DNA of 64,000 nucleotides, from assembly GCA_002007465.1 (NCBI GenBank), contig LNAC01000850.1, positions 269,328 to 333,327 of the forward strand. Direction: 5' to 3'. How positions within the stretch are numbered: the first letter of the stretch is position 1; each line of letters starts with the position of its first letter. The position numbers and the translations under genes are program-made. A model generated the notes under the pieces. It had not been told where the DNA came from. It ran no database searches and worked only from the letters and a program-made list of their open reading frames with translations. This stretch comes from Ailurus styani (Eukaryota > Chordata > Mammalia > Carnivora > Ailuridae). This document shows positions 49,122-60,332 of this stretch, in pieces.

Positions 49122-49298
49122 CACAGAATTCCTAAATTAAAAAGATATCATTCTCTTAGAAAGAACACAAATCTTTCAAAAGTAGTTTTCAATTATTTAA
49201 GTCTGTGAAGAAAACTTTGCCTTAATAAGTTATAAAAATCACTACTCAAATGAAATTTAAACTGGAAATAACCAACCAGAATAGTAGATAAGATGGTT

Positions 49299-49550
49299 TA
49301 AAATATTAACAACTTCATCCACTTTTTCATTTGTAGCAACTAGTTAATTTAAGCACATTTATTTAATCTCATGGCCAAAGTTAGCTAAGTATGTGCAAGG
49401 AGTTCTCATTTCTAAAAAGATCCTCCCAAATAGTAACATTAAGGTAAAGAACTGAAAAATGTAAACAACTTCATTCAATGTAAATTATTTAAAAAATCCT
49501 CAATATTTGCATTCCAGCTACTTTTAAAAGAACTCGAAAAATATAACACA
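49299..49550. repeat. Small duplicated block, copy 1
   Basis: 252 bp repeated identically at 49569-49820 (offset 270). It ends at a single N (49551). See the matching finding: probable assembly artefact. Confidence 0.95.
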
Positions 49551-49551
49551 N
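49551..49551. other. Single undetermined base
   Basis: A lone N exactly between the two 252-bp copies. It marks a sequence join. Confidence 0.95.
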
Positions 49552-49568
49552 AAAAAAAAATAAATAAA

Positions 49569-49820
49569 TAAAATATTAACAACTTCATCCACTTTTTCAT
49601 TTGTAGCAACTAGTTAATTTAAGCACATTTATTTAATCTCATGGCCAAAGTTAGCTAAGTATGTGCAAGGAGTTCTCATTTCTAAAAAGATCCTCCCAAA
49701 TAGTAACATTAAGGTAAAGAACTGAAAAATGTAAACAACTTCATTCAATGTAAATTATTTAAAAAATCCTCAATATTTGCATTCCAGCTACTTTTAAAAG
49801 AACTCGAAAAATATAACACA
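49569..49820. repeat. Small duplicated block, copy 2
   Basis: Identical second copy of 49299-49550. It is preceded by one N and an A-run plus TAAATAAATAAA (49552-49568) and continues into unique sequence (GAAAGAAAAAAGG). Confidence 0.95.
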
Positions 49821-50735
49821 GAAAGAAAAAAGGAACAAAAGATATCCACAGGATACACAATTGACAGATGTTCCGGGACAAACATATTGAGAAGATTATC
49901 GAAGTCAGACAGTAATTTTGACTCCAAGATTTTTGGCAGCACAGAAGGAAAATACACTCAGTTTTTATCTCCTGAACACTCAGATTCATTTGTATAGAAC
50001 AAAACTTTTCCTACAGCTAAACCCAAAATGGAATATCTTACATGATACAAAGAATGAGTGACATGGTGAAGAGTATCTCTAGCCACGGCTTTACAAAAGT
50101 TTCAGACAGGGAAAAACCATTCAAATGGTATTTCTGGGAAGGAGTCTATAAATAGAGTAATGTTAATTATAACTCAATAAATACTGATTTATACAATACT
50201 TAGCAAACAATTTAGTTCTTAACGGTTTATTGTATATTTAATAAGGTACTGCATTCACTAATTACTAACACTTACTTTTTAATTTTTCTATATCTTACTT
50301 ATCGATTTTTAATTATATCATAATTTTATTGTAAGTATTCTTCTGCAAATTGCCTCAAATATTTAATGAAATGAAACAGTACACATAAATAAGAATCACA
50401 AAAAAATACTACTTTTCACAAGAACACAGGGATTCAACTCTGTGGATGCATTACTCATGCTCCCACTGGACAAGCTAACAGAATTTTCTTTAGTTGACTT
50501 ATAAACATTACAAAAACAGAAACTTCCACTGACAATGACTAGACTCAGTAAAGCATGCAACTTTATCCACTCTTCTTATGAATATAGTTTTTAGATGATG
50601 ATTTGATTAAGGTGGACATGAAATTGAATACTGTATTGTCAATGACATAGATGAATATAAATGAATAATGAATAGATGACACAGATGAATAATAAACAAC
50701 CTAATGGAACATATAATTGCAAATAAAGACCTTAC

Positions 50736-50994
50736 CTTTTGTTGTGGTGTGGGACCTAGTGATTTAGGTGGAAAAGTACAAGGTATTCTTCCATGATGGA
50801 TATGATATGGTAATAACAGACTGGGATCTAAAGGGACCCAGGGAACTGAGAGACTGGAAGGCACACCAGGAATGCCGCAATGTGTTTTATGCAAATTGTA
50901 GGCTGTCCTAGTAACTTTTCCATCAGAGGTCTTGTAGATCAGGAGTGAAGAATCTTCTGCTGCATGAGACAACAAGTAGGAACCCTCCTGCAAG
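50736..50994 (-). CDS. ICE2: ICE2 penultimate coding exon
   Basis: A 259-bp exon between a TTTAG acceptor (the AG pairs with 50995-50996) and a GTAAG donor (50731-50735). One nucleotide completes a split serine codon, then 86 codons follow from LQEGSYLLSHAAEDSSLLIY through SVPWVPLDPSLLLPYHIHHG to PTPQQK, ending in phase 0. The proline-rich, highly conserved segment is diagnostic of ICE2 (NARG2), the little elongation complex subunit. The open frame extends a little further into the intron at the left, which is not coding. No frameshift or stop is present. Confidence 0.97.
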
Positions 50995-51186
50995 CTAAAT
51001 CATATAAGGAAATTTCAACTCACTGGCTCGTGGTATCAATTTCAACAGTATTTTCTTATGATCTATTAGCAAAATTGAAAACAATTATGGGAATGGAATA
51101 CCACCTCTAAAAATATTTTATGACCGAATAAGATTTAAGAAGTCATATTTTTAACACTTTTCATGATTTTTAGGCAACTAATTTTA

Positions 51187-51390
51187 TTTTATTTATTTTT
51201 TTTTTTTAAAGATTTTATTTATTCATTTGACACAGAGAGATTACAAGTAGGCAAAGAGGCAGGCAGAGAGAGAGGAGGAAGCAGGCTCCCTGCCAAGCAG
51301 AGAGCCCGATGTGGGCCTCGATCCCAGGACCCTGGGATCATGACCTGAGCCGAAGGCAGCGGCTTTAACCCACTGAGCCACCCAGGCGCC
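51187..51390 (-). mobile_element. CanSINE
   Basis: Near-consensus copy, in the ICE2 sense direction. It is flanked by AGGCAACTAATTTTA on both sides. Confidence 0.95.
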
Positions 51391-51739
51391 CAAGGCAACT
51401 AATTTTAATTGTTATTCCAAAGTTCAGGATACATAATTACTTCCTTTTTACTGTTATCTCAGTCAATTTCTAAGTACTCAATAATTTAATCAGAAACAAA
51501 TAGTCTGCTAATTCTCTAATCCACACACAATATATACTAGAAAGCATTTCATGAGTGTATATACACAGTATTCCTATACAGATCATTTTAATTCATTCAA
51601 CAAACGTAGCTCTTACTTTGTATCCAGTAACACAGAGATTAAGAGGTATAAAAGGGAACATGACACATTCACTACACTTAGCTTAAAATAAAGAAAAAAA
51701 TGGAACAATCATAATACAACATGAGGTGCTATGAGAATA

Positions 51740-51985
51740 ATAATAACAATAGCAGCTGATAGGTATTGAATGTTTATCATGAGCTAACTACTATTATACT
51801 GCTTATATCCATTTTATCATTAAATCCTCCACAACAAATCTTCAAGGCATAATATTAATAATTCACCCTAGATTACAGGTAAATAGAAATTAGAGATACT
51901 AAACAATTTGCCCAAAGTTCTGAGTGTAGGGCTTAGATATAAATCCAGGTAGCTCAAACTACAGGCCATACCCTTAATCATGATC
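51740..51985 (-). mobile_element. MIR SINE
   Basis: Reverse MIR pattern: TAGGTATTGAATGTTTATCA, GAGCTAACTACTATTATACTG, TTAAATCCTCCACAACAAATC, AACAATTTGCCCAAAGTTCT, AAATCCAGGTAGCTCAAACT. It is diverged, as expected for a mammal-wide repeat. Confidence 0.7.
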
Positions 51986-52555
51986 CTCTACTGTTACAAT
52001 AATCACTTCTGTCAAACATCAAGTCACATTTTCCTTTTCTCCTTAGAAAGTTTTAAGGAATTCAGTGTATCAATATAAAGAGCTAAAAGGACAGATTAAT
52101 ATTTTGTGCTTTCTTAGGATTTTACATTCCTCTAGCTCAAAGGTGCTAAGGAGAATCTCAGTTCTTTCCCATATCATTTAAAATAAGGATTAATCACACT
52201 TTATATCCATCTGCCTATAAGCCTGGTAAGTTACATTTCCATTAAGTTTTTTTAATTAGAAAAGTAATAGGTGTTGACAAAGGAGGTTCAGAGAATTATT
52301 CTTTCCCTCTGGAGAACTTTCTTTCCGAAACAATCACTTTCATATTTTCATATAAGGAAATCAATAATAATTGATTTGGTAGTAGGAATAAATAACATTT
52401 CAAAGATTAAGCTTTTATTGATGAAAATCATGTATTTTAACTACCTTCACTAAAAATGAAGCAAGCTCTGGTTTACAGAAAATTCATGGAGAAGGAGTAA
52501 CTTCAAGGAAGACTATTTCAGAAGTGCCATAGAGTGCAAAGTACATGGATGGATA

Positions 52556-53055
52556 CTAACTATGGTGGGTAGAGTAACGACCTTCCAAAGATGCCTAGAT
52601 CCTAAACCCTAGAACCTGTAAATATGTTACATTACATGGCAAAGGGGTTAAGATGGAATTCCTAACCTGCTGATTTTAAAATGGTAAGATTTTCCTGGAT
52701 TATCTTAGCAGGCCCACTATAATCATAAGAGTCCCTCAGTGTAGAAGAGGGAAGCAGAGGGGAGATATAACTATGAAAGGAGTTAGAACAACGTGATATA
52801 AGGACTCAACTTGCTTTTGAAACTTTGAAAGAGGGCCACAAGCCAAGGAATGCAGGTGGCCTCTAGACTTTACAGAAGTCAAGGAAAGAGACCACACCCA
52901 GAGACTACCGAAAAAAAAATTCAGTACCACTAACACCCTGATTTCAGCCCAGAAGACCTGTTACACTTACAGAATTGAAAGATAATAACTTTGTGTTGTT
53001 TTAAAATACCAATTTTATGGTAATTTGCTATAGTTGCAGTAGAAAATGAACACAC
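52556..53055 (+). mobile_element. MLT1/MaLR-like LTR
   Basis: Contains ACCTTCCAAAGATGCC, ATATGTTACATTACATGGCA, TTATCCTGGATTATCT-like and GGCCACAAGCCAAGGAATGC phrases. It ends with TTTGTGTTGTTTTAAAATACC and GTAATTTGCTATAGTTGCAGTAG. This is the usual structure of an old MaLR LTR on the plus strand. No genes are inside it. Confidence 0.6.
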
Positions 53056-53484
53056 AAACTAAGATATTGATAAGATCTCAAAAAGCATTTGACAAGTTTC
53101 ATGTATAAGTATTGTGCTTCACGTGAAGAACACAATACACAAAACAGAATTTCTGCCGTAGAATCACACAGCTGAAAAGTACCTAGGAAATCACTGAACT
53201 CAAAACCATCATTTTATAAATAAGGAAACTCACATCTAGTTGCATCACAAGTAGGAGAGTTAGAACTTTGAGATTTTTCACTTTTATTTCAGACTCTTGA
53301 ATTGTTTTTTGGTTTACCTTTTGGTAAGGGCATAACAAAAGGAGTACAAAAGTTCACATAATAAAACAGTATGATAAATCACCAGGTGGAAAATCCATAT
53401 TCAAAGATTCCTCATGGACTTAATGATTTTGAACACTAGCTCTATGTTGCTTCCTTATCCCGATAATGTAAACAATATAGCTAT

Positions 53485-54090
53485 GCTAGGCTCCATAATG
53501 GCCCCCAGGATATCCACATCCTAATCTCCAGAACTTTTGAATGTTACCTTTAATGGCCTTCCAAATGTGATTAAGGTACAATGTGATAAAGGAAGCAGAA
53601 GTTTGAGTGATACACTTTTTTTTTTTTTTAAAGATTTTATTTTATTCATTTGACACAGAGAGAGAGATTACAAGTAGGCAGAGAGGCAGGCAGAGAGAGA
53701 GGAGAGAGGAGGAAGCAGGCTCCCCGCTGAGCAGAGAGCCCGATGTGGGCCTCGATCCCAGGACCCTGGGATCATGACCTGAGCCGAAGGCAGCGGCTTT
53801 AACCCACTGAGCCACCCAGGCGCCCGAGTGATACACTTTTAAGATGGAGAGAGGCCACAAGTCAAGGGATACAGGTTAGCCACTAAAAGGTGAAAATCAG
53901 TACAAGGAAATGACTGCTTCCTTAGAGTCTCCAAAAATAATCAGCCCTGCTGACACAAATTTAGTCCAGTGAAAATGATTTTGGCTCTGTGACCTCCAAA
54001 ACTGAAAAGAATAAGTTTGTACTGTTTTAAGCCAGTAAGTTTGTGGTAATTTGTTAGAGTGGCAATTGGAAACCAACAGAGCCTTACAGG
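53485..54090 (+). mobile_element. MLT1/MaLR-like LTR split by a CanSINE
   Basis: Same family type as 52556-53055 (GGCTCCATAATGGCCCCCAG at the left, GTTTTAAGCCAGTAAGTTTG and GTGGTAATTTGTTAGAGTGG at the right). The CanSINE at 53619-53825 separates its halves. Confidence 0.6.
53619..53825 (-). mobile_element. CanSINE
   Basis: Near-consensus copy flanked by the perfect 15-bp duplication GAGTGATACACTTTT (53604-53618 and 53826-53840). The 72-codon minus-strand frame (53642-53860) is only the SINE read through. Confidence 0.96.
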
Positions 54091-54291
54091 AAAATGTTTA
54101 ATTGCAAGCAACCCAGATACTATCACATTATCTTCTTATTTATATTTTCACAATTTCAACCTTGACAAAATAGAGTAAATCTTACATTTCTGGGTTACAT
54201 TCTATGACCCCTAATAGTATATGTTCAAATTTTCTACGAATTTTCACCCAAGAAATCACATATATCAATGCAAAGGTACAAAAAAACTTAC

Positions 54292-54342
54292 CTACTCAAT
54301 TTCTTTAGAATGTGTTGGAGGATGTTAAATAAACTTGAAATC
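54292..54342 (-). CDS. ICE2: ICE2 small internal exon
   Basis: A 51-bp micro-exon too short for simple ORF listing. On the minus strand TTTAATAG is followed by the exon and a GTAAG donor (54287-54291). It reads (K)ISSLFNILQHILKKLS(S), with split codons at both ends that match the neighbouring exons exactly: the AA from the exon at 55678 plus G, and AG plus C into the exon at 50994. The helix-like leucine-rich segment corresponds to the ICE2 stretch preceding SLQEGSYLLSHAAED. Confidence 0.95.
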
Positions 54343-55084
54343 CTATTAAACAGAGGAAATTCTTGTAAAATTAAATGACAAAAAAAGTTATTCTTAACAA
54401 TTATAGCTCCTCAGAAAGAGAAATACTCTAATGAAGAAAAAAAAACTTATGAAATCATAGAAAACACAGAATACCAAAATCATATGATTAAATTATTTAC
54501 TTAATTTTTGCCATTTCCTGTTTTCTTCAAAATCATAAAGTACTTGTACTAAGCATAAATCAGAGCAGTTGTAAAGAGATTACTATTTTATATTCAAATT
54601 ATAAACTTTTAAAAAATGTTCAAGAAGTCTTTAGCAGAACTAATCTGCAAAAGAGTTTGCCTTTTAGAGATGGTGGTGAATTAGCTTCCAAAGAAACTGA
54701 GAGGTATTTTAAATGTGTGATACCAGAGAAGCCACTGACTGGCAGCAGGACAGTTAAAGGGAAATGAAATATATTTCTTTAGTATCTATTCTACCCAAAA
54801 TTCATTCCCCCTACGATTTATTTAAAATGGGTTTCATTGGGAAAGGTGGGACAAGCAGTGAGTAATGTACAGAAAAGCTTTTTTATTCATGTAAAGAAAA
54901 AGTTACTCTTCAAAGGAGGCAGTCCTAACAACAGAGGTGGACATTTTTAAAACAAGCAGAGAATTCAAGATTGAACCTGAGACCCTTCAAATATTGTGTT
55001 AAGCCCCAAAGCTAGAACTATGCAAGCAGTCTAAGTCAGGACAATTTCTAATCCAAACGGTCAAACTTATTAACTACCAAGACT

Positions 55085-55280
55085 GCTACTCTAGCTCAGA
55101 TGTGTACTCTGGAGCAAGTCACTCTAAGTTCCAGTTTTCCCCACACATAAAATAGGGATAATACTCCCACCAGTCTTTTCACAGAAAGCTGTGAGACATA
55201 AATTAGATAATGTTTGTAAGTTATTTTCCTTTGCATTTAGGTATTTGAAGTCCTGAGCACAATAAACTCGTTTCAATATG
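55085..55280 (+). mobile_element. MIR SINE
   Basis: Forward MIR pattern: GAGCAAGTCACTCTAAGTTC, AGTTTTCCCCACACATAAAA, TAGGGATAATACTCCCACC, GTGAGACATAAATTAGATAA, CCTGAGCACAATAAACTCG. Confidence 0.65.
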
Positions 55281-55677
55281 ATGTATAGTAATATGTGGCA
55301 CAGGGGAAACTTTTAGAAGTTAGGATGTCTCAATGAATGTATGTAATCCTTAGAGCTAAGAGTCTATATGACTGTCCTATTCTTTCCCATCTCTGAAAAG
55401 AAAAGCTCCCATGCACCTCCCCAGATGGTGGGCTACTACTCTTGCTCTAGCCTCCTTTGTCTGAAGTAGAAAGACTGGTATCACTGGTATTTGATTTAAT
55501 TTGAAAATGGACATGATTAATATAGCTAGATCACAAACTGGGTTAGGGGAAGCCTCAGTATATAAAAGGATTGAAAGTCTTGAAAATAAATGATTTAAAC
55601 TTAACCAAATTTTAGAAAGAAACAAAAATTAGTGATTATAAGTTTTAAAAATCCCACCACAAAGTAAACTTTCTTAC

Positions 55678-55762
55678 TTGAGTGCTGAAAGTTTTTCTTT
55701 TAATTCTTCTGAGGTAATTTCTTCTAACAGAAAAAGTTTTGAAGTAAATGCATCGATATGCC
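55678..55762 (-). CDS. ICE2: ICE2 internal exon
   Basis: An 85-bp exon between a CATTTTAG acceptor (the AG pairs with 55763-55764, sharing the exon edge) and a GTAAG donor (55673-55677). It reads (G)HIDAFTSKLFLLEEITSEE then LKEKLSAL(K), an acidic to helical segment known from the C-terminal half of ICE2. It starts with two bases of a split glycine codon and ends with two bases of a split lysine codon. The exon before it was not found in the remaining 8 kb, so it probably lies beyond the window. Confidence 0.95.
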
Positions 55763-55934
55763 CTAAAATGAAATATCAAACTTAAAAAGAACAATTGCAG
55801 TATTCGGGGGAAAAACGTTATACAGTCTTTTTAAAGATGTTTTTACAAAACTATAACAACCTGAAAGGAACTTTACATTCTAAAAAGAGGAGAATTATAC
55901 ATTAAGTTTATTAAGTAGAGCTGTATTTTATTCA

Positions 55935-56134
55935 TTTTTCTAAAAGATTTTATTTGAGAGAGAGAGTGAGCGAACAGGGGTAGGGGCAGAGGCAGAAGGA
56001 GAGAGAGAGAATTTCAGGCAGACTTTGTGCTGAGCACAGACCCTGACACAGGGCTCAATCTCACAGTCCTGAGATCATGACCTAGCTGAAACCAAGAGTC
56101 AGATGCTCAACCGACTGAGCCACCCAGGTGCCCC
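55935..56134 (-). mobile_element. CanSINE
   Basis: An older reverse-oriented copy ending GAGCCACCCAGGTGCCCC. The flanks AGCTGTATTTTA and AACTGTATTTTA look like an eroded target-site duplication. Confidence 0.9.
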
Positions 56135-56406
56135 GAAACTGTATTTTAAAATGACACAAAAGTATTAGTTCCAAAATATTTGCTGAATATGGAAAAGTTT
56201 ACACATGTGCACACCAAAAAATAATCTCTAAGACCCGAATTTAAGAATAACTACTGTTAAAATATTGGTGTTTCTGTTTCCTATTAGTTTAAGTTGCATT
56301 TTCATAGAGATTATATTTTTAGAGAAAAATGCACTAATTATCAACGCAAATGAATAGTCCAATTCATAGTATGGGCATGCTCTACACTTATCTAAGACTT
56401 GGTTCT

Positions 56407-56429
56407 TTTTTTTTTTTTTTTTAAGATTT

Positions 56430-56462
<33 letters not shown>

Positions 56463-56621
56463 CATGGGCAGGGGGAGGGGCTGAGGGAGGGAGAGAATCC
56501 TGAAGCAGATACCTGCTGAGAGGGGAGCCTGATGTAGGGTTCAACCCCAGGACCCCAAGATCATGACCTGAGCTTAATCAAGAGTCAGTTGCTTAGCCAA
56601 CTGAGCTACCCAGGCAATCCC
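56407..56621 (-). mobile_element. CanSINE
   Basis: An older reverse copy with a long GA run (about 56434-56461). It ends GAGCTACCCAGGCAATCC. Confidence 0.88.
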
Positions 56622-56664
56622 ACACCTGGTTCTTAAGATAAAAATTAGATTATAAAAATCAAGC

Positions 56665-57262
56665 TTAATTATTTACAATAACCAGGATACGGAAACAACC
56701 TAAGTGTCTAACAACGGATGAATGGATAAAGAAGACGTGGTGTATATATACAATAGAATATTACTCAGCCATGAGAAAGAAGGAAATTCTGCTTTTTCTA
56801 ACAACATAGACTTAAGGGCATTATGCTAAATGAAATAGGACATTAAAAGAAAATACTACATGGTATCACTTACATGTGGAATCTAAAAATAACAGTCAAA
56901 CTCATAGAAACAGAGTAGAAAAATGGTTCCCAAAGTCTGGGGGAAGAAGGAATAGAGAGAGGTGGTAAAAGGGTACAAGCTTTCAGCCATACAGAGTCTG
57001 AGAATCTAATGTATAATATGGTAACTACAGATGATAACACTATATTGTATGATTGAAATTTGCCAAGAAAGAAATGTAAATGTTCTCATCACAAAAAAAA
57101 AAAGGAAAAATATAAATATGTGGGGATGGAGGGTATTCACTAACTGGATGGGAAGAATCACTTCACAATGTATATGTCCATCAAATTATCACGATGTACA
57201 CTTTAAATATCTTACAATTTGGTTTGTCAATTATGCCACAATAAAGCTCAAAAAAATATCCG
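56665..57262 (+). mobile_element. Old L1 3' end
   Basis: Typical L1M-type sequence: GAATGGATAAAGAAGACGTGG, TGTATATATACAATAGAATATTACTCAGCC, AAATGTTCTCATCACAAAAA, TATTGTATGATTGAAATTTG. It ends CAATTATGCCACAATAAAGCTC. No intact frame remains. Confidence 0.88.
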
Positions 57263-58498
57263 GCTTTTAATTAAAGCACATAAGATTCCACATGGTTAAA
57301 AAAATTGTCTACTTAAAGTCTTACTTTCTTACAAATATGACAGAATTCCATAATTCCAAGAAACAAAGTAGCAAATGGTGACACTTCCATTTTAAAAAGT
57401 AATGTGTATGTTCTACAACATAGGTTAAGACAGGATACGTAGGCCTTGAAATGTACCAAGAAGAATGATATAAAAGACAGCCCTATGTTAAATGTTATAT
57501 CATCAAGTCAATAAAAAAACCAGAGTTAAAAACATCAATTAGTATAACACTAAACAATGCTGAAAATAACACCATTTTTTGTTTTTATTTTTGAACTTGC
57601 AATATTTAGTTATCGAAACACATTACCTGGGAAGCTGATGTCAATCACTGAACAAAAAATGCATGTAATATCTCATTTTCATATAAAGCCCCCTTTCATT
57701 TGCTTTCAGCTCATAAAGACTTAGAAACATTTTTACCAGATGCTTTTCCTTAAAACAAATCTACTTTTCCCACGCCTACTTGTTAATTCCTATGCCAAGT
57801 TTTAGTTTCACCTCTAGATTTCTAACACTCATTATACAGTGACACTTCTAATAACAAAGACACATTTTAATGCTTTAATAACTGTAGAAAGGAAATATTA
57901 AATATAATAAAACATATTAAGATATTTACTAAATATGCCTTTGAGGAGATTAACAAGTCTTAGCTTTTTAAAGAAATCTCAATAAAAAATATGTGTTATA
58001 GTATATGTCAAATATGGTAAGCCAAAAATAACTATATAGAGAATGTCATACTAAGTGCTATGAGGCCTACTTCCTCAAGCAGTTAACAATTCCCTCAATA
58101 CTGGAGCATTTTCACCTGAGGGCTTCAAATGACTCATATGTGTGTTGAGATACTTATCTCCCCGGCCCTTGGGGCAGCTGAGCAAGACTTGGGATGGAAA
58201 GTTCCCTGGCCACTGCCCTTCAGCCGTGAGCAATCTCTTTGGTATATCACAGTGTGTATCCAAGTATTTTTGTGTGTGTCAGGTTGGGAAACATTGCTTT
58301 ATAGAATACAAATAAGGCCTTTATATATATGCATCCAATCATAATACACACATATATACATATACATACAAACAGGCAGTCCTTGCTCCGCATGCAGGAG
58401 TGATAAAAATAATCATACAAGCTGAAACCATGCAAATGATTTCAATGATCAATGTGAAAAATTACAATTGTTCCATAACCTTTAAAATTTTTTGTCAA

Positions 58499-58727
58499 GG
58501 GGCACCTGGGTAGCTAAGTGAGTCAAGTGTCCAACTCTTGATTTCAGCTCAGGTCATGATCTCATGGGTCATGAGATCAAGCCCCACATCAGGTTCTGCA
58601 CTCAGTGGGGAGTCTGATTGAGATTCTCTCTCCCTTTCCCTCTGCTACCCCGCCCCCACCCCCGACTTGTGCACTCATGTGCTCATTCTCGCTCTCAAAT
58701 ATATAAGTAAATATATCTTTAAAAAAA
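58499..58727 (+). mobile_element. CanSINE, older subtype
   Basis: Head GGGGCACCTGGGTAGCTAAG with the extra phrase CCAACTCTTGATTTCAGCTC typical of an older CanSINE subtype. The tail is ATATATAAGTAAATATATC. Confidence 0.88.
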
Positions 58728-58738
58728 TTTTTTTTGTT

Positions 58739-58911
58739 GGGGCACTTGGAAGACGCAATTAGTTAAGCCTCCAACTCTTGGTTTCAGCTCAGGTCCTGAT
58801 CTCTGGGTTGAGATAGAGCCCCTATTGGGCTCTGCACTCAGGAGTCTGCTTAAGACTCTCTCTTCTCTGCCCCCCTGCCCCCCACCAATGCTCTTTCTCT
58901 AAAATAAATAA

Positions 58912-58912
<1 letters not shown>
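58739..58912 (+). mobile_element. CanSINE, older subtype
   Basis: A second copy of the same older subtype (CCAACTCTTGGTTTCAGCTC), directly after the first. Its AAATAAATAAATC tail leads into a TCTA microsatellite. Confidence 0.88.

Positions 58913-58959
<47 letters not shown>
58913..58959. repeat. (TCTA)n microsatellite
   Basis: About 12 uninterrupted TCTA units growing from a CanSINE tail. It is a likely polymorphic marker. Confidence 0.95.
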
Positions 58960-58960
<1 letters not shown>

Positions 58961-58983
58961 AAAAGGTTTTTTTTTTGGTCAAG

Positions 58984-59178
58984 GGATGCCTGGGTGGCTC
59001 AGTCGTTAAGCATCTGCCTTCAGCTCAGTTCATGATCCTAGTGTCCTGGGATAGAGCCCTGTGTCAGGCTCCCTGCTCAGCGGGAAGCCTGCTTCTCCCT
59101 CTCTCTCCCCCCCACCCGGATTGTGTTCCCTCTCTCGTTGTCTCTCTGTCAAACAAATAAAATCTTTAAAAAAAAATT
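58984..59178 (+). mobile_element. CanSINE
   Basis: A third copy in the same orientation, just after the TCTA repeat. Head GGGATGCCTGGGTGGCTCAG, tail CAAACAAATAAAATC and A-run. Confidence 0.92.
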
Positions 59179-59329
59179 TATTTGTCAAAACATTATGAAT
59201 TCTCCAACAATTGTAAATGTACAGGGAAATGAACAAAAGCAAAACTAGTATTTATTTAGTACACTGTAAAACATTAAAAACACTGAAAATTAAAGTATTT
59301 CTTTATAAAAAAAAATTATCAAGAACAGT

Positions 59330-59900
59330 TTGAACACTGCTTGTCAACTTCCTCTAGAACAACTTATGATAGGAAGAAAGCATCTTTCCATGCCGTGGAC
59401 TGTCAAACTCCTTTCTAAGTTGGGATCAGCTTCCAACATTGTATCCTTTGTGCTTTATTATTTTTTTAAAGATTTTATTTATTTATTTGACAGAGAGCGC
59501 GCACAGGCAGGAGGAGCAGCAGAGGAAGAGGGAGAAGCAGGCTCCCCTGCTCAGCCCCTATATGGGGCTGGTTCCCAGGATCCCAAGATCATGACCTGAA
59601 CCAAAGGCAGATGCTTAACTGACTGAGCCACCCAGGAGCCCCTCCTTTGTGTTTTAAATGTCAGGAAATACCTCCAAGAGTTCCTTTCATGTAAAATCTT
59701 ATACAGGTTATCACTTTTTCATCATTTATAACACAACCACTTTCCTCATTTATGTACCTAAGTTTGCCTTCACTAAATTCCTGTGGCGGCATATCTAGAG
59801 TCTCTTGAACGTCAGATGTGTCACTGTTCCCACTGTCAGCTGTTTCTCCTGTAACTCCATTTATGTTCAATTCGAATTTTACTTCCTGCAGTATCACTTT
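59330..59900 (-). pseudogene. Decayed Tigger-like (pogo-type) transposase tail, split by a CanSINE
   Basis: An open minus-strand frame (59661-59897) encodes an acidic segment (EVKFELNINGVTGETAD, then QEFSEGKLRYINEESG). Beyond a frameshift and the inserted CanSINE, another frame reads MLEADPNLERSLTVH and SSYHKL. In my recollection the ADPN.ERS motif followed by SYHKLY-like residues near the C-terminus is characteristic of Tigger/TIGD transposases. The frames are broken by a stop, a frameshift and the SINE, so no protein can be made. An unrelated processed pseudogene is the alternative. Confidence 0.45.
59460..59642 (-). mobile_element. CanSINE
   Basis: Reverse copy inserted into the Tigger-like remnant. 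The flanking TCCTTTGTG on both sides is the target-site duplication. Confidence 0.92.
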
Positions 59901-60332
59901 TTATTTCTTAGCTATGCTTTAATCATTGTGGGCCAACTCTTTGATTATCCACTTTTATAAAATTACATGAGTTTATTACTGGGAGACAAGGATGGAACAC
60001 AAATACACACTTTGTTTTTTGTGTATGAACTCAGTAACAGGTACACAGTCACCACTGACAGAGTTTGGAAAATGGGACATGACTGGTCACTGGTCATGAT
60101 GTGCATCTGTTATTTATGTAGGGATATGTGGACAGAAGAGTCAGCAGTGAAGTCTGTACGAAATTAGCCATAGTCAATACACTGTAGTAACTGAAACTCA
60201 GAAATGTGGAAAAGCAACGCCTGTCTTATGTCAACTACATAGAACTGATAGATTTATATACTGGTATACATACTTTAATATATGAAAGGGTTAGAAGGTA
60301 GATAAAGAAGTTGCGATAAGATTACTTTGGGA

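Larger units (their letters stand above)
46250..50735 (-). other. ICE2: ICE2 last intron
   Basis: This 4.5 kb intron holds a purine-rich (plus strand) tract, three CanSINEs, and the small duplicated block with a single N. The 146-codon minus-strand frame at 46933-47373 has no recognised product. Confidence 0.85.

Noticed and set aside
58913..58959. CRISPR-like or regulatory tandem repeat
   Set aside because: A simple TCTA microsatellite grown from a SINE tail, with no spacers.
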